Made by a program: the position numbers and the translations under genes
Assembly: GCA_036429605.1 (NCBI GenBank)
Contig: JAVFKD010000016.1
Span: 1,364,001 to 1,428,000 of the forward strand
Origin: Cladobotryum mycophilum
Lineage: Eukaryota; Ascomycota; Sordariomycetes; Hypocreales; Hypocreaceae
DNA length: 64,000 nt
Reading direction: 5' to 3'
Part shown: positions 1-14,225 of the stretch, one piece after another
How positions within the stretch are numbered: position 1 is the first letter of the stretch
Layout of the letters: every line of letters starts with the position of its first letter
Notes under the pieces: model-generated
The model's input: only the letters and a program-made list of their open reading frames with translations
Databases searched by the model: none
Told to the model about the DNA's origin: nothing

Positions 1-2077
1 ATTGATTGAAACCTTCGTTGCCCCAATATTTACGGTTTGCAGATCTCCCGTCCGTCCCCTCCGAGCCTCCTCTTTTTCCGAATAACATACATGCACTCAC
101 ATCTCAAGTTGCCGCCCCGAAAATATATATTGCTTTCTCTCAAAGGGGTTCAGAAAAAGTCCTACATGCCCGTTTTCTTTGTAATAGCTTACATACCCCC
201 TCCTCAGCTTTTTTTGCTCATGGGTTGGGAATTCATTCAAGGGCAAGGGCAATCTACCCCTGCCTGCCTGCCTGCCTGCCTGTTGAATCCAATATTGTCA
301 AGTCAGCATTAATAATTCACTTCCCAACAGAGAGGAGAGGGGTTGCCATAATTCTTTGTCAAACGAAAAACGAGAAGTAACCAGGTATGTGCCTGCCTGC
401 CTGTCTGTCTGTCTGTTTGTTTGTCAGAGATTTCTTCTCCTTCATTCTTTCATCATCCCGCAGAGATGACAGCATCGAGCTTTTCTCTCTCTTTCACCAT
501 AGATTTATTTCCATGACGATGATGAGGAGATTGAGCAAGCAAGAAAGCCTCTTCTAGCAAGATCTGTCCTCCGCCCATCCTCTTATCTCTTGCTTAGATC
601 GCAGTCGGTAGGTTGCGAAACCACCAACAGGCCAGGACCTCACATTTATACTTCTCACCTCATCAAATTTTACCACTCCCTCTCCTCTCTCCCTTATCTT
701 TATTCCCCATCATATATGATATTTCCTTTCTATATTCCCCTATCTCTCCCGTTCTTGCGCCTTCTTTCAGAACAAAGTCCGTCTTATCTCATCTCACAGC
801 CACACGGACAAACAACCTCGATTCAGTTCATCCCCCTCAAAAAATTGCATTCACCATCAAAAACACCATAACGCATCATCATAACGCATCATTATCAATC
901 ACCAATCATTCACCCGTCTGCCTGTCCATCCCCTCCCGCCGGCACTTCTCGATCCTCCGTCTCCTCCTCCCGAAACCCCCGATCAACCCCGTCCCCTGCT
1001 TACCAACGACATCACGCCTTTTCTCTGTCTCATCTCTCCTGCAAGATGAATGCCCTAAATCGCAACCCCAAACCCTCGGTGCAGTATCATCAGCCTTATC
1101 AGATCGCTCTCCCCGTGACCCTCCCTCTCTCGTCTCGTCTCGGGCCGGCCTATCCGAATCAGGAAGCGCTCCTCCCATCCCACTCTCCCGCCGAGAAATT
1201 CTACTTCTACCTTCCAGAAGCAGTGCTACCTCTGATCTATACCAAAAGCTGACCATATCCGGGGGGCGTGTGCCTTGTGCCTGTACCCGAACACACCACA
1301 CCAACAGGGGGAGAAAAAACATGCTCTGTGCCCAACCTGGCCCAAGCTCTTCTCTGCATACCCATCATGGGGGTTCGCAATCTGTTGCCTTCCTTCAAGG
1401 TGCCAAGAACGACCCTTTCAAGAGGAGGGGATCCGCAGGGTCACATTCGGATCTAACACTAAAGAAGTTCCCACCGGCCAAGGAAACGGTTTTCGGAGGA
1501 GGGCTCCTGATGAGGCAAAGGGGGCAGACACGCGCGCTAGCTTACCCATCAATTATCAATCGGTCGTCGACTCCGTAAACTGGGGGACGGCATGGCGATG
1601 ATGTGATGGGGGACGAATCCGAGTAGTCATTCAGAGACATGCAGGGACTTGCAGATAACTCACATGTTCACAGATGTTCACAGAGGCGTGTGCACATGAT
1701 ATCACCATGGAAATCAAAGAAAACAGTAGGTTGTTTGTTTTGTTTTGAAGATTCAATTCAGAATATGTACGGTATCTCGAAATAGCTAACTTTGAAACAA
1801 GAACCCAAGCACAAAATCGACATATGTACAATGTCCAATAACGCCTGTCCCATCTATATACGTTGTCGTCAATGACGTCGTCGTCCCATAATGCAAACTC
1901 CCCGGCCCAAGCCAGTAAACCATAAAAAACAATGCGAAAGGGGATATTATCAAATACTCTGCAAAAATGCGTCGTCAACAGCCGTCTCGTTTTCAAAATC
2001 CGAGGTATCATAAACAATGAAAGGGTTGCGCCTCAAGCGCTTTTGTTTTTTTCGTCTTCTTCTCCGTAAAAATGCTT
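1..2077. other. Intergenic, pyrimidine-rich, no supportable gene
   Basis: No reading frame here has recognisable protein content. The stretch from about 640 to 1250 is very rich in C and T on the plus strand, like the CT-rich promoters and 5' leaders of filamentous fungi. It also keeps several long open frames by composition alone. Tetranucleotide arrays lie at 261-282 and 391-424. The segment next to 2077 is the downstream flank of the ferric-reductase-like gene. Confidence 0.6.
261..424. repeat. CCTG/CTGT/TTTG tetranucleotide arrays
   Basis: About five copies of CCTG lie at 261-282. A second array at 391-424 grades from CCTG through CTGT to GTTT units. The stepwise change of unit suggests slippage plus C-to-T change along one ancestral array. 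Confidence 0.85.
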
Positions 2078-3972
2078 CTACCACCCAAACTGCTCGCAGT
2101 GGAGTTCAACTCCAGGACCGTCAGTACGAATGCAGTCTGCAGTGGTGTTTCGGACTTGGTTCATCAATCCATCCGGTCCGCAGCCCATGACCAGGATGCG
2201 GTGGTCAGCCGGGGTACCCTCGATGGCAGTGCGAACGAGAGAGGATACGTCAGGCTTCTCACGTCGAATGTATCCGTCGTAAGTGTGCGTCAGATACTCA
2301 ATCGCGCCAGGAGTCGCCGTCGAGTCGGTCTCGTAGGGGAGAGACTTTTCAGAGTCGACAGAGTAGCTGGATCTGTGCGCGCGAATGGTCTCGGCGTTGG
2401 AGCTGTGCTTCTCGCTGTAAATCTCGGTAGGCTTGATGTGGGCCTTTCCAGGCTTGGCTGGTGTTTCAGAACCGGAAGTGATTGATAGCCTTGATGATCG
2501 GGTGATGTAGAGTTGAAGTGTCACACGGTCATCCTTCTCGAGAGTGTCAAGGTGAGTCGCAAACCAAGCCAGTTGTGCTAAATTATCTCGTTAGTGTCCA
2601 CGCCTTGTATCAGAAAATGAATCATTTTCATCAACTTACATTCGTATTTCACAATCCAGACAAAGATGATGTTCTTCTTCTCTTCTTGTTGAAGCTTCTT
2701 AAGCATGTCCAGGGCCGAGCCAAATGTAAAGGTCGCACCGCTTCCACCTGCCACAAGAAGAACAGTGTCATACTCCTTGGGGTTGGGCATGGTGCCATAG
2801 GATCCCTCGACAGAAGCCTTGAGGGTTGCTCCAGGGTTGGCCACAGCATATCGGTGCAGGTCTCGTGTGAATCCATCGTGCGACGACACAACAAACTCGA
2901 GGGGCTCCATGGCAGCGATGGTGAAAGGGTGCGTCTCAAAGGTGCGAATCTTGGGGATCCAGAGGAAGCAGTGCTCGCCAGAGGCAGCACCATAGGGAGC
3001 CTTCTTGACAGACACGCGGGTGGCGCCGTTGGGAAGAGGGGTCAGTGTCACAGAGTTGTTGGCGCTGTACACGAGCAAGCGAACCGCACGAATCAAGCGA
3101 TCGAGGGCCCACATGCAGGCGGCGACAATCACGGCGATCAAGATCTTGTGGCCGAATTCTGGCTGGTGGAGGGAAACCATGACGACGGCGAGCATCCATA
3201 GGGTGATGTGGACGACATAGAAGAGCTCATACCACCACTTGCGAACCAGCGCACCGGTGACTCCCATGAGGACGAAGGCCACGCCAGCAATCTCGCCGTA
3301 AACCTCCTTGCGCTCGGCAAGTCGTGCAGCGCTCCCGAGCGAAACAAAGGTAACCGCATAGCAAGAGCCGTGGACGATGACGAAGATGACGGTCATGTAA
3401 CCAGCCACCTGATGTAAGACATTGAGTCGCTCATATGACCAGGCAGTAAGGAATGCCAGAGGAGTGTTCTTGAGCGCTAGGAAGATGAGGACAACGAGAT
3501 TGCCAATGGCCAACCATCCAGTTCGCGCGCCATAGTCGGATACCAAGGGCATGTACTTGAAGTTGACGTTGGTGAAGAGGAGGGTGAGGTTGATGGCGAC
3601 ATAGAGGGTGACGATAACCGCATGACCACCAGAAGGCAGAAAGGGAACCTTTCGAAGAAGCAAGTTTCTAGATTTTCTTTTCAAAAAGTCGTTAGCTTTG
3701 ATTTGCCTGATTTTCGTCAAAGTGGCAATTTGATGCTAATTGTTGTTTCAGTGTGGAATGTCACTGGCAGAAATGTCTTACCTCGACAGAGCAACCAAGG
3801 CCTTTGGCTGTGGGGAACCTTTGCGCCCAGAGTTGAGCCAGTGTCCAAGGCGCCGAGAGAGATGGAAAAGAATGAATAATCCAGCGAGTCCTGCCATGGC
3901 AGCAATGAAGTAATTCATCTGCCGCCAGTTAATCTTTGACCGCAAGGCCAACACCTGTAGCTTGTTGACCAT
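2078..3972 (-). CDS. Ferric-chelate reductase-like FRE/NOX-family transmembrane oxidoreductase
   Basis: Predicted 572-residue flavocytochrome that would move electrons from cytosolic NADPH through FAD and two haems across a membrane to reduce metal. Exons, minus strand: 3972-3782, 3667-2640 and 2577-2078. Both introns have GT-AG ends and the codons join cleanly. An N-terminal anchor covers about residues 19-36, followed by the ferric-reductase core. The haem-ligand histidines are two spaced pairs, H149/H163 and H217/H231. The FAD-binding motif HPFTI is at 310-314, VEGSYG at 350-355, the nucleotide-binding GGSG near 371-374, and the C-terminal GCGPDG motif near 538-543. This is the full set for the family, so an active enzyme is likely. 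It lacks a long secreted N-terminal domain, so it is a shorter member. Whether the substrate is iron, copper or oxygen cannot be decided. The ATG at 3972 begins the only frame that splices into the core. Confidence 0.88.
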
Positions 3973-6900
3973 TTTGAGTATGTGTGTATGTAAGTCTTCT
4001 TGTTATTCTGTGGCTGAAGGACAGTGTTGATAAAACAGTGATGATGGAAATCCTCCTAAAGGAGTGGTATGTTGTCCCTTTATTATATAAATTCCTTCCC
4101 AGCCTGTGGAAACAAGGGAATGTATGTGCTGAGGAAGAGGTGGGATAAAAGAGAGGAATGTTCTGCCTTGACTGGATCCAACAGCAAGATTCCGGGGGCG
4201 GGACACCAAGATATGTATATGCGTTGATCTTCTGTCACAGGTGCACTGTTCCAGACGGAGATTGAAAGAGTCAATAGGAAAGCCCCGGACCGAAACTGTT
4301 TCAACTGCCTTCTCCAGACAACACACGGTGGCCCCGTTCCTATGCCGTTGAGCCCGGGCCAAATGCCGGGTTAGCTTGTGCGTATGATCTTCGCGCGCGG
4401 CGTCTCCGCTAAAGAGCAGGGTGGGATAACGTTATTTTGGCAAACTAGCGATAACGAAATCTGACTGAAGAAGCCAGGACACCGGGGTGCGTGCTAAAAA
4501 CGGGAAGGTGATGTCTCAATAACTCTTTTCCACTACAATTCTGATTTCAGTTCCCATGTCACAACAAGTGTTACCCCGGCGCCGACGGGTCGGGTGAATA
4601 ACTCACCTTTGTAAGTGAACGACAACCAGGTCTTTCGGTGCTAAAGAAGCTTCGATGGAAGCTGACTTGGGTCTTGGATTATTTTTGTTTTTTGTTTTAG
4701 AAAATCGTCAGATCGGGAGTCGTCAGCTTTATTTTTATTAAAAAAAAATAAGACGAAGGTTTTTTTTCTGGGTCTCAGACAGGGAGGAGAATTCCAAGGT
4801 TCTGGTATGGAGGCGAGGGCGTTTGAAGCTTTGGTGCACTCTTGAACTCTGAAGGCAAGCGATGACGATTTGATTCCTCGAAACAAGAAGGTGACGAGCC
4901 CGAGTCTTTATGCTCTGCGATCTGGGAGAGGAACCCTCTTCTCGCTATCCTATCTCTCTCCTGTCTCTTCCACTCTGCGGATCTGGGCCTGCACGTCTGC
5001 AGAAGCTTGAGCCCTCCCCACGCCTCCCAAACCAACGCATTTGATAATGGATAATGCCATAATAGGCAAAATACATGCTCCATTTGCACCTCACATGAAA
5101 ACCTACAAGGGTAAACATGTTGATCTCTCGGCCGGATGGCTGCTTGGCACCATCTTTTTTCAAGAGTCAGGCCGCTCGATATTGCACTACCCCTCCACCA
5201 AGGACGCCAATACGATGATGCATCTGTGTATACTATGCGTGCCCCAATCACCAGGCCTGGGCGTGTACAGGTGTCTCCCGAACACCCCCGATTGAACATT
5301 TATGCCCTCTTCTCATGCGGAGATAAACTGGTTGCTGTTGTTGGCAATAAAGCTGAGCCATGCTCACAGATCATCCAGGGGTCCTAGTGGACACATCACA
5401 CCATGCCGCAGGAACACACATGAGGTCCCCGCCACCCCCAAAAGAATACCCATAACCCAACACCATATGGTGTCCCTGTACATAAGCAGAGTTTGACATC
5501 TCGCAAATCCAAGGCCTTGGGCCTCCATCCCAGCTATGGGTTGCAGTGTTAAATTGCCGGGTCAGCTGGCTGGTCAAAATGCGGGGAGATTCGCAGCAAA
5601 GGGGTATCATCTGGATGAGTTAATGGGCGGTGCCTCTTCCGGGAACGGGCCGACTGTGACGATACAAATGAGTAGGCCCGTAATCGTCATGACGGAGAGG
5701 ACGAGGCAAAGAGATGATCTGAACATGGGAGGCGGCCGTATAGGGTTAAGCTTGATCTGGCACCTGCTATTTTGCAAATCCTCGAATGGCGCGGACTGGT
5801 CATAGCTCAGATTCAGAAGCTTTTTGACGCTGCATTGGTGCGTCCCAGATATTTCCTATTCAGGCAGGCAGACCGTTCGGCGTCTTTCTGGCAGAACACA
5901 GCGGCCTTGATATGTTGAAGATCTGCCAAGCGCATAGTTTGTGTCCAATATAGTGTCGTCAGAACAATAGTTTCTCCTTTTTTAATTGGAATCTTTGCAA
6001 TCTTTGGGGAGAGCTAGACAGGACTTTTGCCACGAGAAAGGAGTCATGGCTGGTGCGGCGGCTCTGGTCCAAAAGCCTGTCGACCATTTTTTTCCGAGCT
6101 AGCAAGTGTGTGTCTGTGCCTCTCTGTGCCTGGGCTTTGTCATTGTTGAGGCGACACATGTTGGCTTCCTCTGGCTTGGCATGGCAAGCATTTGCCCCGA
6201 AATTTTCGTCAGTTTTCACCGTCACAAGAAGGGTGAATATGACAGCAACTCGCAGTGTTGCGGGCGACGATTGTTTTCTCTTTTCACTCAGGTTAATAGG
6301 CCAAAATGAAATGCATTCATCATGGCATGTCTTTGTTGACTCCCATCGTATGCAGCATAATTTCCATTTTGAACCATATAACATGCATCTGTCTGCCGGA
6401 TCCACCCATTCGGCAGCAATACCCCTCCGGCGGGCCAGGATCCTGACTTGTCGGATGCATTGAATGGCCGTTCAAGAGCAAGAGAAGCTCCAGTTTCAAG
6501 CATCCGGCACCACATTAAGCAAGGCAGCGGAGCCGCGGATATAAGCTGCTTTCGGGAAGTTTTTTTGTTTTGTTTTTTAAGCTGTTACACGTGGAGGGGA
6601 TGTCTACTGGCACTGTCGGTGTGACTGTAGTCTTCCAGGGATGGCGATGCTACACCATAATTATGCACCGTAAGCATTGTCAGTTTGTTTGAATGAGGCC
6701 ACTGACGATACGTTGATGCAATTTCAAGTTCGTTTTCTTGACGTCTGCTCCTTGTCCAATATCGTCGTCTTGATACCTCTGTGTGAAAAAGGAAAAACAA
6801 GAAACAGACCAGAGCGGGAGATGCACGTCTTGGCATCCCACTGGCCGCCGATTGGCTCTGATCTGCTGCCACGGTCTTGAAACGTCGGGGGGCACGTGTC

Positions 6901-8949
6901 TCATTCAGCCACCGGCCATCTCCAGACGAACATGGCGCCGTAAAGCGTGCATAGTAGAGTGTATGGTATCGATATCATGAAGGAAAGTGGTTAAAGCACT
7001 TGCTAGTTTCCACTTGGTTGTCCCGACGAGCTGGCGTGTTATCTGATTGTGTCAAACATGAACCCCGTCGGAGGGTGAGCAAGTGAGTGAGTGAGTGAGT
7101 GATTGAGTTTGTGAGTGAGTACATCACACGCCTCACACCTCTTCTCAAATCTGCGCAAAACGCGTATATGGTTGGGCATCATTCCGGCCAGGGCCAGGGC
7201 CAGGCCAGTCCAGACGTATGTGACAAGGGACGTTTGACAGGTGCGAACTTGATTAATTGATTGATTAATTGTTGAATGGTGTATATTGATTGAATTAAGT
7301 TGAGGCGTGTATGCGTCCAACCGAGAGCAAAAGAGGGTTGATGTTGCATTGAAATCGGGCCTGTCGAGAAGAAGTGCGAGTGGGTTTTGGATGAGGTGGA
7401 GACACGCCCACGATGTACGGAGCACTTCTGGGGCTTATCAATCGCTGACTACGGGGGGCGCCTGGGGTTAAGACTAAAATCCTCCAGCGCTCTTGCCTCC
7501 CTGTGACAACTGGAGTGCCAAGAGTGCAACTGCCACCCCACGACTGCCCTACGACTGCCCTATGAAATGCATGCCTACTGCAGGCGGGATAGCGGGGTAC
7601 TTGTTGCCGTCTCCTTGCCACACCGGTTGTAGATGTATACCTCTAGCACTCGTGCTTACTCAACAGAAATTCATGTTGCCACGAACCAAACATCTTCAAC
7701 ATCATCAAACGCAGAATGTCCATCAATGTCCATGGACATCGTTCATACGCAACCGTTAATACCGGCACGGCCCGGTCGCACCACATGTATATCATACATA
7801 TCATGGATGCACTCATGAGACGATAATCATCAACTCATGCAATCGATTTACGAACCGACCTATAGACGACACAGCAAACGGTGCTGCAGAGTATCTGCTG
7901 GCAGGGGTATCAGATTACCTACCTGGGAAGTGTGCTTCGGTAGCTGTTAGTTCTCATGTCAATCTTCATCACAACAATCAAGGCTTAATTTGGTCTCAAT
8001 CTTGTGACCATCTTGGCCGCCATTTCGTGGCTACGCCCTTTGGAGTCTTTGACCGTCGATAATAGTTGTAAGTAGTCAGGAACAAGTGCGTCATGGCTCA
8101 ATGCCCAATCATCCCCCCCTGGACTTAGTGACGGGAGCCAAGATGCACGCCTTTGCTCGGTATCGAATCGCTTTCCTGCATTGAATATCTCGCTCCGGCT
8201 TCTCAACTCCCGCGGATCAAGACCAAGACATTTTCCATGGAATTCCACGGCGCAAGTGTTAACGAGGGAGGATTTTCTCAGTCTTCAGACAAAACGAGGT
8301 CAATGAGTTTTGACTCTGGGCATTTTCTTGGTTGGCGCCGGACACGCCCAATAGCAACCCCCCACAGCGCATGTCTCACTCAGGACATTCAGAAACTGGC
8401 CGAATGATGCAGAGACCCTATTTTATTTTATTTTTCTCCCAGCGAGAGCCGGAGCAGCCTTGTTAGATGGCTTAATCGATTGCTAAGAGGTCTGGGCCGA
8501 GCGAATCGCCACCATGTCTCTCGGTTTGAGACTTGTTCATTTTTTGCCTCGGCCGCCGGCAGTCATAGCGTCCAAGAGTACCCCCCCCAGACGGCCAACC
8601 TTCTCCCTTTGGCATTTATCGCTGTGCGATCTACGGGGCCTTTTGGAATGGGGCTTCGCAATGCCACCATAGCATACCACACTGGGCATTCTGAATAATC
8701 CATGACAGATCACGCCATTCGGAGAATAACGCTGAAAAACTCTTTATCTTTGCTATCTATCCCATCGGATGGCTTATGAATCTATTCCATACCATGCGCC
8801 CTTGTCAAGGCGTGCAGATGTAGACCACATGCTTTTATAATATCCAGAGCGCAACAGACGTTTAGCAACTGCCACAAAAAGCGATGTCCGATCGAAACGG
8901 GGCCTTATGACAAGGGCAATATCGCACCTTAATCTAGGCTGATCTTATC
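3973..8949. other. Long intergenic region, no supportable gene
   Basis: About 5 kb without a frame that shows a domain, a plausible splice pattern or coding composition. Positions 3973-4400 are the likely promoter of the ferric-reductase-like gene. A minus-strand open frame at 4775-5299 has no start context or composition that supports a protein. A GAGT/GTGA array sits near 7077-7100. No terminal inverted repeats or transposase fragments were recognised. Confidence 0.55.
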
Positions 8950-9477
8950 TCATCGCTTTGACCTCACTTGCAAACCTTTGGCAAATCTCACATGTTTCTG
9001 GTTTTCGTGATGAGAAAAGGTTTCATGCAAGTTTTCTTTAGGGTAGACTCTTCGCAGCTGCTTTTGGTTGTTCTGCGCTTCCTCCTCCTCCTCCTTCTCC
9101 TCCTCCTCTTCTTTCTTCCCTTCTTCCTCTTCCTCCATCTTATATAGGCAGTGACATTGTAGAAGACGGAGAGCAGAACAGTCCGCCACCACGGGGAACA
9201 TGTCCTTTATGGAACGTGGGTGGGCCCTGTCAGAATTATGCAGGCCCTGATAGCACTGTTCGCGGTAGAAGTTGATGATTGGCACAAATTGTTGCAAATT
9301 CTCCGCCAAGGCGGCTATGAGGGCTCCCTCTGCCTCCATGAGTGCATCCTCGTAGTTTGGAGGGATCTCTAGAAGAAAAGTCCTACAGGCCTGGAGGTGG
9401 GCGCTGATCTCGCCCTTGACTAAATCGATGTCCTCCTCATCCAACTTGAACAGCCTGTCGAAGATTTCGGTATCCAT
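8950..9477 (-). CDS. Hypothetical acidic protein, 175 residues
   Basis: An intronless frame with a genuine ATG at 9477. I do not recognise the family. The first 110 residues look like a soluble, mainly helical domain with regular hydrophobic spacing and four cysteines. Next comes an acidic-lysine run of about 20 residues, almost all E with a few K, then a basic, Gln/Arg-rich tail with an HVRF motif. It stands alone in a gene-poor region, with no neighbour within 5 kb on either side. The amphipathic N-terminal half argues for a real gene, but there is no family to confirm it. It may be a lineage-specific orphan or the remains of a longer gene. Confidence 0.45.
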   Translation of the reverse strand: MDTEIFDRLFKLDEEDIDLVKGEISAHLQACRTFLLEIPPNYEDALMEAEGALIAALAENLQQFVPIINFYREQCYQGLHNSDRAHPRSIKDMFPVVADCSALRLLQCHCLYKMEEEEEGKKEEEEEKEEEEEAQNNQKQLRRVYPKENLHETFSHHENQKHVRFAKGLQVRSKR

Positions 9478-12400
9478 TTTGACTGACTAATCCTAGTGTT
9501 TGCGTCTATGTTGCTTTGTGTATCCACCACAGCTCTGGGTCAACTTTCTCGTGATATTTCTTGATGTTATGGGTATGTGGATGACTCTGGATTCGCAGCG
9601 ACTTACATGACATCTTATATTCCTAGTATCGTAGAATGTGAAGCCCTCTTGGACGTCTTCATTTACTTTTTTGTTGAAAGAAACAACCTTTCATTCATGT
9701 AGCGTTTGTTGTACAGCTGATTAGGTTCTTGGACGAGCAGGGCTTCGATGCAAAGTCATACAAAGGCATAGTACAATGAAAACACTCGAATAGAACAACC
9801 GCTGAAGGATAGAGGTTGTTCTTCAACAAAGACTGTAGCCTCAAACCACACCCATTGTCATCGGAACTATGGAATTATGATGCGGGGCTTTAGTTATCGC
9901 ATCCAGGTGTTTTGAAAGCGTGAATGCATCTTGCCGTGTCCATCCAATGAAACAACTACTTCTTTCCGCACCTTGTCCTACCTACAACCTACATCAACCA
10001 GCAACATACCAAGTAGCCATCATAAAACAGAATTCTTGGACCAATTTGACAGAACTCCAGGGGAATGTGTTTTCCTTTTTGCAATACTACCCACCAAGGA
10101 CCCTTTGTCTGGATTTGATTCCAGGTCTTTGCCTACCCTACAATTAAAGCTCGGATTTAGAGGACGATGGCCTGCTTTGATCCATACTAGCCAGGGGAAT
10201 GCTTTATTCTGATTGGTCTTTTGGTCAAAGCAATGGTTGGTCTCTAAGCTATGATGGTTTTGAAGTTCTTTTGGCTTGATGTATTGGACTTTTTGCTGGT
10301 ATAAAGAGACAGTAGAGCACAGTTGGTGAACATGGATTTCAGATACAATGTTACCATACACAATAAAAGCTATTTTCTTGTCCTAGTATTGAATACAGTA
10401 ACTGTTAGGTAATTAAAGACAAGATTGATACTACGGGACTGCTGGCTAGATGCAGTGTGCTCTGCTGAACTCTTTCCCACCACACTGTGACTCAAGCATC
10501 GCCACCCAAATAACACAGTCAAGACACTAGCACGGAACCATTTAGACGCAAGAACAAGGCGTCATGGATGAGTGAATCCAAAAAGCTTCATGCTTGATGA
10601 ATGTGACAAATTGAATGGCATTGCGCGAGGTGTATAGGTGGGTGCCTGCATGTGTTGAGGTGAATCTCTTTGATACCGTGTCGTCACTGGCCAACAAGTC
10701 GCAAATCCCATGCCTTTTTGTCATAATTACTACCATGGCATCCATAACGATGGCTCATTACATACGATTACGTTTTTGATTCGTAATCGTCGATACCGTT
10801 GATCCCAAGTACGAATCGGCTTCCTCCCCTGGTGGCCATCCCACCCCCAAGCCGCAGAGTACCATGGCAAGCAACACTCGGTAGGCAAAATTTCTGAACA
10901 AAACTAAATGAATTGGTATTAAATGCTTTTTCATCGTTTGTTTATTACTATACAATACAATTGGCTTAGGTGTATCCCGCGTTTACGAGTTTCCCCTTGC
11001 AAACTGTCGAGTTTCTAGCCGGGGAACCGGGGCCAGTATACCTTGAGATGCTACGATTTGAGTATCTTACTTGTCACTAGAGAATCTTCTTTAAAAAAAT
11101 TTTTTATCCCATTTACTTTGTGTGTAGGAAATGTTACGTTTCGGTGGCCAGGTAAAGGGGGTGAGGTGAGGTGAGGAGGTGAGCTGTACATTTCTGCAGC
11201 GGCAAAGCGGTATATGGAAAGGAACAAAGAAGCACAGACGGGACCGGGATCAGCCCTAGGACACTTCATACCCAGAAGAATGAATAAATACTTGAGAGAT
11301 GAAATGTAGCATAAATGCTAGATTCAGTAAAATAAGTGGTTATGCGCTGACAGTCACATATAGTCGTTGCATGCAGGCCAAGTTGGGGGAGGGTGGCATG
11401 AAGACAACATATCACATCATAGAACTGCAATTCGACATAATATGAGAAAAAAACAACCTTGCGTGCATCACTTTTTTGCAGTTGTAAGGCTATCATATCT
11501 CAGTGAGGTGACCCATCGAGTCGAGTCCGCGGAAAGCGGTCAGTCACACACCCAGGGGCGTCATGGTTCGGGCCGAACCTCAGCTTGTGTATATAACTGG
11601 ATCCAACACCGTTAGTTTGCAGATTTTGACTTGATTGGCTCATGAGTAGGTTATTATAAAGATTGCCTTTGGCAGTGATGTGCGAAGGAAGCACACTTTT
11701 CTATATACTATAGGGCCTTATATAGGGAGTGGGTGTAGCTGAACCCGAAGCCCAAGCCCCGTGGGATCATCATGATGGGGGATGAGAAACCGGACAAACG
11801 TTCATAGGTGTAGTGTTCAGAGTGTGGCGATGATGCTTAATGCAACATACATTTTAAGAGTATATTTCAGAGGTGATCATAACTATGAGCAAGGGGGTGT
11901 TGGAGTATTTACGGGGCCGGAACTTCAGCTCAGAGAGCGGATCGGTAGTTTATATCACGGCATGCTCCATGGAGAAATATAAGTATTGTAGATGTATGTA
12001 CATGATAGGGAAGCGAGGTTTTCTCCCTCCCCCTCTCCCCCTCCCCCCTCTTTTTTCCATGCTCGGCAATATTACTGGAACTGGAGATGGTGGGGGGCTT
12101 CCTTGGCACAACGTTCGGAAGAGAGTCGCGGTGATTGGATGAGGCTGAGAAGGTCAGCATAGAAGTCGGAGATACAATGCTGGCGGGCGATAACTTGAAC
12201 CGGACATACGGTGATGAGTACGGAACAGAGGATGGGGTCGAGGAAGACTGCCAAGACCTCGGGTAAACCGTATCAACAACACGATGGCGAAAGAAGAAGC
12301 GGTCGTTCAGAGAGCCCAAAGTGTTTGAGGATTAGCTCGACTTTGTGGCTTTGACGCGATTCATGTCCCTGAAACGGTATGAGTCCTGACTGTAAGTCCT

Positions 12401-14177
12401 CAGGTCGATGTAGTAAAGAAATGCCCGGCGGTGAATTGTTCTGATAACAAGATTTCATATTTGCCGTGCCATTCCTTGCGATGAACATGTCCAACTAGCT
12501 GTGTCAACGAGCAGAGCTCATGGTGCCAGTGCCGAGGAAGCTGACATGTTATTACTGTACTACACATCATTTTTATTTTGTTCTATATATTCCATCAAGA
12601 GAGTAGAGTTGTGTAAGTCGAAGACCTGCCAGTATTTCTCGATTATATTGCCACGATACTTGTACTGGAGACATGCGTGTGTTGATAGGAGGAAAAGCAA
12701 GGTACGATGTGATTCTGAGCATCACCCTCCCTGGGTTAAACACCACCAGCAAACGGCTATGGTAGTTTGACTGGATTGTCACATAAAGTAAGTGAGCACA
12801 AACATATCCAAGTCTAAGGTACAGATATTACCTCCAGTTCAGCGAGGTGCAAAGAAGGCGCAATGCCTCAATATCATCAAGACAGACAACAAGCTACCAG
12901 TTTAACAGAGGACCAACACTTTCTATTCAACATCAAGACCCCAGCGCCAGGATTTCAGTATCATGTATATCATCTGTCGCACTCAAGTTGTTTGGCGACG
13001 TGGTGTGTACAACATCCTCCGCGAGCCATTCGTTTCCACCGCACGACGGGCACACACGAATAAGGTGGCAAATGCCTCTGCGCACTTGGGGCCAAACGTC
13101 CGGATGTTGGGACGGTCTCGTCTTCTATAGAGCACAGGGTATCCCTCGCGATTAAGCATCTGTATAGTCCAATCACCTTGCGTAATCGCGGGGATATACT
13201 TGATGACTTGCTGTATTCAGAGCACTTGAGTGCTCCCGTCTGTTCCTAGTCAGCCCCCTCTCTCACTTCTCTGCCAATACAACTTCTGGAATCCTGAATG
13301 TGGTACTAATGGTGTGTACAGACTGCTTCTGACATCTTGTACCACAACACCAGGAGATTCTCATATAAAGCCTAGCTATGTTCCCAAGGAAACTCCCGCG
13401 GGGAAAGAAAGCATTATCTCCGAGAAGAATAAACTGGATGTTACAAGGATGATGTGATGGGTGGGGGGCGTCTGCACATCTTTCACGCTCCCTTGTTATG
13501 CCGGGTAACTGGTCATCACACCAACCTTCATGCACTTGTTTGGCCTCCCCCATTTGCGCGCTGCCTCACCCATTATCCCAGTAGGTCGGACAGTACGCCA
13601 TGCCTAAACAAAGCAACCATCCCGACAAAGAAGATAAATGTAACTGTCTCAGCTAACCTTTTCATCATTCAGCAAAACAAACACAAGTGCAAAGCAGGGT
13701 TGTCAGACGAGAAGATCTACACGCAGCATCACCAGCACACACGCCAACCGCGAGCAGAAGCAATCAGAATAATAACTCACACCAAAAAAGTTATCTACAA
13801 ACAAAAAAGCTAGACGCACATCCGCCATGTCTCTCTCCCTTTCCCTCTAGCTTCCGCCCTGCCGCGGTAGCGGTAGAGAGACAAACTAGTTGTGGTCAAA
13901 CCCGCCAAGTTGAAAGTAACATCATCCTCTAGCATCACCAGCTTGTTGCATATGAGTGGGAAGGATTACGAGAAACATGCAGAACACGCATGACCAACAA
14001 ATGGCTCGGATAATGAGGGGAAGTTGGTGTAAGGCAAGCCCCCTGTTATTGATCAAGGGGTTTTTTTCCTCTACAAGGTAAGTCGCAACACCAACATACT
14101 CCGTGAAGAAGTGTGTTGCCTTCACGTGCGTGCCGTGCATGCATGCACTCAAGGAGTAGTTCGCTACGACCCCCTCA

Positions 14178-14180
<3 letters not shown>

Positions 14181-14224
<44 letters not shown>
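14181..14224. repeat. (GA)n microsatellite, 44 bp
   Basis: An uninterrupted run of 22 GA dinucleotides. It lies in a gene-free region and creates long artificial Arg-Glu and Ser-Leu open frames on the two strands. Confidence 0.95.

Positions 14225-14225
<1 letters not shown>

Noticed and set aside
613..1578. Open frame of 321 codons on the plus strand
   Set aside because: It starts without a clear first ATG context and lies in a pyrimidine-rich tract that keeps frames open by composition. The translation is Ser/Pro/His-rich with no domain or periodicity.
4775..5299. 174-codon minus-strand frame
   Set aside because: No domain, no in-frame start support, and codon composition like the surrounding spacer.
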